Shown here piece after piece: positions 1 to 5,426 of a stretch of DNA of 6,616 bases; the first letter of the stretch is position 1; every line of letters starts with the position of its first letter. The notes below the pieces were generated by a model. That model did not search any database. It saw only the letters and a program-made list of their open reading frames with translations, and was not told the origin of the DNA. Source of the DNA: JAIOPA01 sp964655175 (lineage in GTDB: Bacteria > Eisenbacteria > RBG-16-71-46); the NCBI GenBank assembly GCA_964655175.1, contig CAZZLY010000110.1, forward strand, positions 1 to 6,616, read 5' to 3'. The translations under genes and the position numbers were made by a program.

Positions 1-9
1 CCCGTCCCC

Positions 10-1074
10 ATGCCGAACCGCAAGCCCCTGATCTGGACCGTCGTGGCCGTCGTCCTGCTGGCCGCGCTCAAGTTGACCGTGTTCTCCGGCCCCCGGCGTG
101 CGCCGGCGGGTGGGGGCAGGGGAGGCGCTCCACGCGCGCTCAAGGTGAGCGGCCTCGTGGTCTCCGGCCGTGCGCTCGCCGAGGACGTGCGGGGGGTGGG
201 CACGTTGCTCGCCAATGAAGAGGCCGTCCTGCGTCCCGAGGTCGCCGGAAAGGTCGAGTCGATCGGCTTCCGCGAGGGCTCGCACGTCGAGAAGGGCGCG
301 CTGCTCGTGAAGTTGGTGGACAGCGACTACCGCGCCCAGCTCGCCAAGTCGCAGAGCCAGCTGCAGCTGCGCCGTGCCGACGTCGAGCGCAAGAAGCGCC
401 TGCTCGCCATCAACGGCGTGAGCCAGCAGGAGCTCGACGAGGCGGTGAACCAGGTGGTCGCCACCGAGTCGGACATCGCCTACACGCAGGCGCTGATCGC
501 CAAGACCGAGATCCGAGCCCCGTTCGCGGGCGTCGTGGGGCTGCGCAACGTGAGCGTGGGCAGCACCGTGGATCGCAGCGACGTGATCGTGTCGGTGCAG
601 CAGCTCGATCCCATGAAGCTGGATTTCTCGCTGCCCGAGAAGTACGCCGCGACCGTGCGCGTGGGGGCGACCGTCACCTTCGCTGTCGAGGGCGTCCCGG
701 GCGAGGGGCGTGCGACCGTGGTCGCCATCGAGCCGCGCATCGACGCCGAGACGCGCACCCTCAAGGTGCGTGCGCGCGCCACCAACCGCGGCGAGCGTCT
801 GTTCCCGGGCGCGTTCGCACGCGTCGAATACGGCCTGTCGCGTTCCAAGGACGCGATCCTGCTGCCGACCGATTGCGTGGTCCCGGTGCTCAAGGGCAAG
901 AAGGTCTTCGTCGTGCGCAACGGCGTCGCGATCTCGCGCCCGATCACCACGGGGCTGCGCACCGAGAGCTCGGTCGAGGTGCTGTCGGGGCTCGTCTTCG
1001 GCGACACCGTCATCACCACCGGTCTGCTGCAGTTGCGGGACAGCACCCGCGTCGACGTGAAGCTCGGTCGCTGA
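10..1074 (+). CDS. Periplasmic adaptor (membrane fusion protein) of an RND efflux pump
   Basis: This 354-residue protein bridges the inner-membrane RND pump and the outer-membrane channel encoded downstream. Residues 8-25 form one hydrophobic helix after a basic N-terminus, probably an uncleaved membrane anchor, followed by a Gly/Pro/Arg-rich linker (27-43). The first lipoyl half-motif is at about 72-108 (RPEVAGKV, then EGSHVEKG). A short alpha-hairpin spans about 109-160, and the second lipoyl half is at about 165-198 (IRAPFAGVVG). The beta-barrel covers about 200-275 and the membrane-proximal domain about 280-350. The hairpin contains R127-x3-L131-x6-S138, the known adaptor motif for tip contact with TolC-type channels. 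The length is normal for AcrA/MexH/MdtA-type adaptors. Only 9 bases precede the ATG, and that frame is open to the window edge, so the ribosome site is not visible and a start slightly further upstream cannot be excluded. The family call is secure; the substrate is unknown. Confidence 0.95.
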   Translation: MPNRKPLIWTVVAVVLLAALKLTVFSGPRRAPAGGGRGGAPRALKVSGLVVSGRALAEDVRGVGTLLANEEAVLRPEVAGKVESIGFREGSHVEKGALLVKLVDSDYRAQLAKSQSQLQLRRADVERKKRLLAINGVSQQELDEAVNQVVATESDIAYTQALIAKTEIRAPFAGVVGLRNVSVGSTVDRSDVIVSVQQLDPMKLDFSLPEKYAATVRVGATVTFAVEGVPGEGRATVVAIEPRIDAETRTLKVRARATNRGERLFPGAFARVEYGLSRSKDAILLPTDCVVPVLKGKKVFVVRNGVAISRPITTGLRTESSVEVLSGLVFGDTVITTGLLQLRDSTRVDVKLGR

Positions 1075-1098
1075 TCCCCTCGACGTCCCGAACCCCCC

Positions 1099-1102
1099 GA
1101 GG
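1099..1102 (+). promoter_or_regulatory. Weak, distant Shine-Dalgarno candidate for the RND gene
   Basis: The 40-base spacer between adaptor stop and RND start is C-rich. It holds only one purine patch, GAGG, 12 bases before the ATG at 1115, which is longer than the usual 5-9 bases. Initiation may therefore rely partly on coupling to adaptor translation. No promoter or terminator is visible in the spacer. The start itself is supported by the N-terminus (MSLSSLSIRRP), which fits the short cytoplasmic helix preceding TM1 in this family. Confidence 0.4.
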
Positions 1103-1114
1103 TCCCGCCCCGCG

Positions 1115-4048
1115 ATGTCCCTCTCGTCCCTGAGCATCCGCCGCCCCGTCCTCGCGATCGTGATGTCGCTGGTGATCGTGCTGTTCGGGTTCATCGGCAT
1201 GCGGTCGTTGGGCGTGCGGGAGTTCCCGTCGGTCGATCCGCCGGTCATCACGGTGCGCACGGGCTATGCGGGCGCGAACGCCGACGTCATCGAGTCGCAG
1301 ATCACCGAGCCGCTCGAGAAGGCCATCAACGGCATCGCCGGCGTGCGCTCGATCGCGTCGTCGAGCAATCAGGGCTCGAGCAACATCCGTGTCGAGTTCA
1401 ACATCAACTCGGACCTCGAAGCCGCCGCCAACGACGTGCGCGACAAGGTCTCGCAGGCGGTGCGACTCCTGCCGCAGGACCTCGACGGCCTGCCCACGGT
1501 CACCAAGTCCGACGCCAACTCGGACGCGATCGTGGTGCTGTCCGTGTACAACAGCCGTCTCAACGAGCTCCAGCTGAGCGAGTTCGCCGAGGACGTGTTG
1601 GCCGAGCGCCTGCAGACCATCCCCGGCGTGAGCAACGTCCAGATCTACGGACAGAAGCGATTCGCGATGCGCATCTGGATGGACCCGCTCAAGCTCGCGG
1701 CGTTCCGGCTCACCCCGATCGACGTGCTCACGGCGCTGCGGCGCGAGAACATCGATCTGCCGGCGGGCAAGATCGCCGGTGACAACACCGAGCTCACCAT
1801 CCGCACGAGCGGTCGGCTGCGCACCGAGGCCGATTTCAACGCGCTCGTGCTCAAGTCCACCGAGGGGCGTCTGGTGCGGCTGCAGGACGTCGCGCGCGCC
1901 GAACTGGGCCCCGAGGTCGAGGAGACCGTGCTGCGGCGCAACGGCGTCTCGATGGTCGCCGTCGCACTGGTGCCTCAGCCGGGCGCCAACTACATCGACA
2001 TCGCCGACGAGTTCTACCGCCGCCTGGCGGACATCAAGAAGCAGACCCCGCCCGAGTACGTGTTCGAGCTGGTGTTCGACAACACCCGGTTCGTGCGGCA
2101 GTCGCTCAAGGAGGTCGAGGAGACGCTGCTCATCGCGCTCCTGCTGGTCATCCTCATCATCTTCCTGTTCTTCCGCGACTGGGCCATCGCGTTCCGGCCG
2201 CTCATCGACATCCCGGTCTCGCTCATCGGCACGTTCTTCGTCATGTACCTGCTCGGGTACTCGATCAACGTGCTCACCCTGCTCGCGATCGTGCTCGCGA
2301 CCGGGCTCGTCGTGGACGACGGCATCGTGGTGACCGAGAACATCTACAAGAAGATCGAGCGNNNNNNNNNNNNNNNNNNNNNNNNNNNNNNNNNNNNNNN
2401 NNNNNNNNNNNNNNNNNNNNNNNNNNNNNNNNNNNNNNNNNNNNNNNNNNNNNNNNNNNNNGCGTTCTACGAGCGCACCGAGCCGTTCTTCGTGGGGATG
2501 GTGCAGGGCTACGGTCGCTCGCTCGCCGGCTTCCTGCACCGCCGCGGTCTGGCCGCCGGCATCCTGGTGGGTTCCGTGGTCCTGATCGTGGCGCTCTTCA
2601 AGCTGCTGCCGGCCGAGCTCGCCCCGCTCGACGACCGCTCGTTCATCCGCCTGCTCGTGAGCGCACCCGAGGGGGCCTCGTTCGAGTACACCGACCGGCA
2701 CATGCGCCGCGTCGCCTCGTTCATGGCCGACTCGCTGCCCGAGGCGAGGTCGGTGCTCACGGTCACCTCGCCGGGCTTCACGGGCTCGGGTGCGGCCAAC
2801 ACCGGGTTCGCGCGCATCGTGCTCGCGCCGCCCGCCGAGCGCCGGCGTACGCAGATGCAGCTGGCCGAGTACCTCACCGCACGCACGCGGGCCATGCCCG
2901 AGGCGCGCACGGCCGTCATCCAGGATCAGACCATCGCGATCGGCGGGCAGGGCGGTGGCAGCAGCGGTCAGCCGGTGCAGTACGTCATCCAGGCCCCGGA
3001 CTTCGACGCGCTCAAGGCCAAGCTGCCCGCGTTCCTCGAGGCCGCCTCGCGCAGCGACGTTCTGGTGAACGCCGACGTGAACCTCAAGTTCAACAAGCCC
3101 GAGTTCTCGCTGTCGGTGGATCGCGACAAGGCGGCCGACCTCGGCGTGGCCTATGCCGACGTGGCGCAGACGCTGCAGCTGGCGTTCTCGGGGCAGCGCT
3201 TCAGCTACTTCACCATGGGCAGCAAGCAGTACCAGGTGATCGGGCAGGTCGAGCGGCAGTACCGCGACGAGCCGACCGACCTCACGTCGATCCTCGTGCG
3301 CAACAAGCGCGGCGACCTGGTGCAGCTGGACAACCTCGTGCGCGTGGACGAGGCGAGCACGCCGCCGTCGCTGTTCCACTACAACCGCTACGTGTCGGCG
3401 ACCGTGAACGCCAGCCTCGCGCCCGGCCGCACGATCGCGGAGGGCATCGCCGAGATGCGCCGCATCGGTCGCGAGGTGCTCGACGACTCGTTCCATTCGG
3501 CGCTCTCGGGCCCGTCGCGCGACTTCGAGGAGAGCTCGTCGAACCTGCTGTTCGCGTTCGGCCTGGCGCTGCTGCTCGTGTATCTGGTGCTCGCGGCGCA
3601 GTTCGAGAGCTTCACCGACCCGCTCATCATCATGACCACCGTGCCGCTCGCGCTCGCCGGGGCGTTGATCACGCTCTGGTACTTCAATCAGACGGTCAAC
3701 CTGTTCAGCCAGATCGGCATGATCATGCTGGTCGGGCTCGTCACCAAGAACGGCATCCTGATCGTGGAGTTCGCCAATCAGCTGCGCGATCAGGGGCTCG
3801 ACAAGCTCGAGGCCATCCAGCGGGCGGCCGAGGCGCGTCTGCGTCCCATCCTCATGACCACGCTCGCCACCGCGCTCGGCGCGCTGCCGATCGCGCTGGC
3901 GCTCGGGGCCGGCGCCAACAGCCGCAAGCCCATGGGCATGGTCGTCATCGGCGGACTGCTGTTCAGCCTGGCGCTCACGCTGTACGTCATCCCGGTCATG
4001 TACACCGTGCTCTCGCGACGCAAAGTCGTCGCGCCGGAGGCCGCATGA
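1115..4048 (+). CDS. HAE-1-type RND efflux permease, interrupted by an assembly gap
   Basis: This is the proton-driven inner-membrane pump of the tripartite system. It reads in one frame on both sides of 100 Ns and gives 977 residues including 34 unknown; AcrB-like pumps are about 1020-1050. TM1 is at about 11-29, followed by the first periplasmic porter half (to about 330), TM2 335-353, TM3 361-382 and TM4 about 385-405. TM5 and TM6 fall in the gap. TM7 is at about 479-497, the second periplasmic half runs to about 805, and TM8-TM12 occupy about 811-962. The proton relay is complete in what can be seen: D401-D402 in TM4 (AcrB D407/D408), K878 in TM10 (K940), R908 and T915 in TM11 (R971, T978). 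The Gly-rich switch-loop region (GFTGSG, 554-559) keeps one Phe but has Ser where AcrB has Arg620. The relay and the paired adaptor and channel favour drug or lipophile efflux (HAE-1) over metal efflux. By recall it resembles Bacteroidota-type pumps. Substrate unknown. Confidence 0.95.
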   Translation: MSLSSLSIRRPVLAIVMSLVIVLFGFIGMRSLGVREFPSVDPPVITVRTGYAGANADVIESQITEPLEKAINGIAGVRSIASSSNQGSSNIRVEFNINSDLEAAANDVRDKVSQAVRLLPQDLDGLPTVTKSDANSDAIVVLSVYNSRLNELQLSEFAEDVLAERLQTIPGVSNVQIYGQKRFAMRIWMDPLKLAAFRLTPIDVLTALRRENIDLPAGKIAGDNTELTIRTSGRLRTEADFNALVLKSTEGRLVRLQDVARAELGPEVEETVLRRNGVSMVAVALVPQPGANYIDIADEFYRRLADIKKQTPPEYVFELVFDNTRFVRQSLKEVEETLLIALLLVILIIFLFFRDWAIAFRPLIDIPVSLIGTFFVMYLLGYSINVLTLLAIVLATGLVVDDGIVVTENIYKKIEXXXXXXXXXXXXXXXXXXXXXXXXXXXXXXXXXXAFYERTEPFFVGMVQGYGRSLAGFLHRRGLAAGILVGSVVLIVALFKLLPAELAPLDDRSFIRLLVSAPEGASFEYTDRHMRRVASFMADSLPEARSVLTVTSPGFTGSGAANTGFARIVLAPPAERRRTQMQLAEYLTARTRAMPEARTAVIQDQTIAIGGQGGGSSGQPVQYVIQAPDFDALKAKLPAFLEAASRSDVLVNADVNLKFNKPEFSLSVDRDKAADLGVAYADVAQTLQLAFSGQRFSYFTMGSKQYQVIGQVERQYRDEPTDLTSILVRNKRGDLVQLDNLVRVDEASTPPSLFHYNRYVSATVNASLAPGRTIAEGIAEMRRIGREVLDDSFHSALSGPSRDFEESSSNLLFAFGLALLLVYLVLAAQFESFTDPLIIMTTVPLALAGALITLWYFNQTVNLFSQIGMIMLVGLVTKNGILIVEFANQLRDQGLDKLEAIQRAAEARLRPILMTTLATALGALPIALALGAGANSRKPMGMVVIGGLLFSLALTLYVIPVMYTVLSRRKVVAPEAA
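2362..2461. other. Assembly gap of exactly 100 Ns inside the RND gene
   Basis: One hundred consecutive Ns follow the TM4 region (ENIYKKIE) and precede the segment starting FYERTEPFF. Exactly 100 is a common placeholder for a gap of unknown size. In related pumps, as I recall them, about 84 residues separate these landmarks, whereas only 35 codons are available here. The real gap is thus probably about 250 bases. That the frame is preserved across it is likely chance. The unseen part should hold TM5 and TM6. Confidence 0.97.
4036..4048 (+). promoter_or_regulatory. Shine-Dalgarno and ATGA stop/start overlap coupling RND to OMF
   Basis: GGAGG at 4036-4040 lies 4 bases before the ATG at 4045, slightly close but a full core match, and sits inside the last RND codons. 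The ATG overlaps the RND stop as ATGA (4045-4048). This arrangement is typical of translational coupling and shows that the two proteins are made from one transcript. Confidence 0.8.
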
Positions 4049-5358
4049 ACCGCGTCGTCCGTGGCCTGACGCTCGCGCTCGTCCTCATGGCGGGGGCGGG
4101 GCGCGCGTGCGCCGACGAGTCGCTGTCGCTGTCCCAGGTGCTCGACGTCGTGCTGCAGCGCAACGGCGTCCTGCAGGTGGCGCGCAACGAGCAGGCGGCC
4201 GCCGCCCACGCCAACTCGCCGGGCAACGCGGGGATGCTGCCCACGCTGGACGCGGTCGCCGGCGCGAGCGTGTCGCGCAGCGATCTCGAGCAGACGTCGA
4301 GCAGCGGCACGGTGACCGCGCGCGACGGGGCCGAGTCGCGCGGGACCAACGTCGGACTGCGGTTGGGCTGGACGCTGTTCGATGGCGGCCGGATGTTCTT
4401 CGCCAAATCGCGCCTCGGCGCCGAGGAGGCGGTGGCCTCGACGCGGCTGCGCGCGTCGCTCGAAAGCACGGTGGGCACGACGCTCGCCGCGTATTTCGAC
4501 GTCGTGCGGTTGCAGCAGTCGGTGCGCGTGCTCGACGGCGCCATCGCGATCAACGAGGAGCGCGTCCGGTTGGCACGCACGCGGTTCGAGACCGGCGCCG
4601 CCTCGAAGCTCGACTTCCTGCAGGCCCAGGTCGATCTCGATGCGCGCCGCAGCGACCGCGCACGGCTGCAGATCACGCTCGAGACCGCGATGGGCCGGGT
4701 GAACGAGCTCATGGGCGCGCCGACGTTCCGCGTGTTCACCGCCACGGACTCGATCCGTCTCGAGTACCCGCTCGTCGAGGCGCGCGACACCGAGGCGCTG
4801 CTCGAACGGAACGCCGAGGTCCGGCTGGGTCGTGATCAGCTTCGCGCCAACGAGCGCCGTCTGGACGAGGCGCGTGCGCTCGCGTGGCCCCGGCTGGTGG
4901 GGGGGCTCCAGTACGGCACGAGCCACAGCGACAACGACGTGGGCTCGCTCCTCGAGTCGCGCAGCACCGGTGCGTCGGCCAGTCTGGCGCTCACGTGGAC
5001 GCTGTTCGACGGTTGGGTCAACGCGACCCAGGTCTCGCGGGCACGACTGCAGGCGTCGTCGTCGCGTGCGCAGCTCGAGACCACGCTGTCGCGCGTACAG
5101 CAGCAGCTCGTCGTGGCCCGCCACCGCTACGTGAGCGACCACGACATCGTGGCGCTCGAGCGCGACATGGTCGCGCTCGCGCGCGAGAACGCCGACGTCG
5201 CACTCGAGGCGTATCGCGCCGGCGCCATCTCGGGGCTGCAGCTGCGTGAGGCGCAGAACTCGCACCAGCAGGCGCTCGAGCGTTACATCAACGCCAGCTA
5301 TCAGGGTAAGCTGTCCGAGATCGAGCTCATGCGGATCCACGGCGATCTGGTGAAGTGA
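4045..5358 (+). CDS. TolC-family outer-membrane efflux channel
   Basis: This 437-residue protein should trimerise into the outer-membrane and periplasmic duct for the pump. Residues 1-23 look like a Sec signal peptide: basic start, hydrophobic core at about 8-18, and A21-C22-A23 before D24. Cys22 lacks a convincing lipobox (Gly-Arg-Ala precedes it), so it is probably not a lipoprotein, unlike many OprM-type channels. The TolC internal duplication is clear. Each half has a WTLFDG motif (109-114 and 318-323), a preceding outer-membrane beta segment, and long Ala/Arg/Gln-rich coiled-coil helices. A matching turn is seen at 180-195 (RFETGAASKLDFLQAQ) and 390-404 (YRAGAISGLQLREAQ). The length is normal for the family. 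Translation is coupled to the RND gene through ATGA. The next gene starts 68 bases later. Confidence 0.95.
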   Translation: MNRVVRGLTLALVLMAGAGRACADESLSLSQVLDVVLQRNGVLQVARNEQAAAAHANSPGNAGMLPTLDAVAGASVSRSDLEQTSSSGTVTARDGAESRGTNVGLRLGWTLFDGGRMFFAKSRLGAEEAVASTRLRASLESTVGTTLAAYFDVVRLQQSVRVLDGAIAINEERVRLARTRFETGAASKLDFLQAQVDLDARRSDRARLQITLETAMGRVNELMGAPTFRVFTATDSIRLEYPLVEARDTEALLERNAEVRLGRDQLRANERRLDEARALAWPRLVGGLQYGTSHSDNDVGSLLESRSTGASASLALTWTLFDGWVNATQVSRARLQASSSRAQLETTLSRVQQQLVVARHRYVSDHDIVALERDMVALARENADVALEAYRAGAISGLQLREAQNSHQQALERYINASYQGKLSEIELMRIHGDLVK

Positions 5359-5359
5359 C

Positions 5360-5373
5360 CGCCCGCTCGGGCG
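5360..5373 (+). other. Short GC hairpin just after the OMF stop codon
   Basis: CGCCC, loop GCTC, then GGGCG form a perfect 5-bp stem one base after the TGA at 5356-5358. No T-run follows (TCTGAGG), so this is not a standard intrinsic terminator. It could slow 3' decay or mark an operon end, but short GC stems are common by chance at this base composition. Confidence 0.25.
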
Positions 5374-5388
5374 TCTGAGGCGTTCCGT

Positions 5389-5406
5389 CACCGCTCGACT
5401 GCGGTG
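5389..5406 (+). other. Perfect 6-bp hairpin upstream of the MFS ribosome site
   Basis: CACCGC (5389-5394) and GCGGTG (5401-5406) are exact reverse complements around the 6-base loop TCGACT. The stem ends 7 bases before the GGAGG of the next gene and is followed by TCCCCCC rather than a T-run. It might be a weak operator-like dyad, a leader structure or chance. Apart from the two hairpins and the ribosome site I see nothing recognisable in this 68-base spacer, including no clear -35/-10 pair. Confidence 0.25.
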
Positions 5407-5413
5407 TCCCCCC

Positions 5414-5418
5414 GGAGG
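5414..5418 (+). promoter_or_regulatory. Strong Shine-Dalgarno of the MFS gene
   Basis: GGAGG lies 8 bases before the ATG at 5427, near-ideal spacing and the best ribosome site in the window. It fixes the start: the frame upstream is closed by TGA at 5376, with no other start codon between. The strong site suggests the gene is translated independently of the OMF. Confidence 0.8.
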
Positions 5419-5426
5419 AGCCCGAC

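Noticed and set aside
1081..1108. Near-direct repeat CGACGTCCCG / CGAGGTCCCG in the adaptor-RND spacer
   Set aside because: Only two short copies differing by one base in a C-rich spacer; no reason to call it an operator.
1013..3496. An 827-codon open frame on the - strand opposite the RND gene
   Set aside because: It lies opposite a clearly recognised permease, crosses the N block, and its translation is a low-complexity His/Arg/Glu/Val/Leu mix with no recognisable domain. Long antisense frames are expected when codon third positions are almost always G or C.
4102..4116. Possible lipoprotein Cys22 in the OMF signal peptide
   Set aside because: Residues before the Cys are Gly-Arg-Ala, which does not fit a lipobox; an AxA signal peptidase I site (A21-C22-A23) fits better.
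4107..4835. A 242-codon + strand frame inside the OMF gene
   Set aside because: The product is an Arg/Ala/Gly-rich out-of-frame shadow; the TolC motifs are in the other frame.
3790..5391. A 533-codon open frame on the - strand opposite the RND 3' end and the OMF
   Set aside because: It has the same composition artefact, spans two real genes and shows no domain or ribosome site that I can support.
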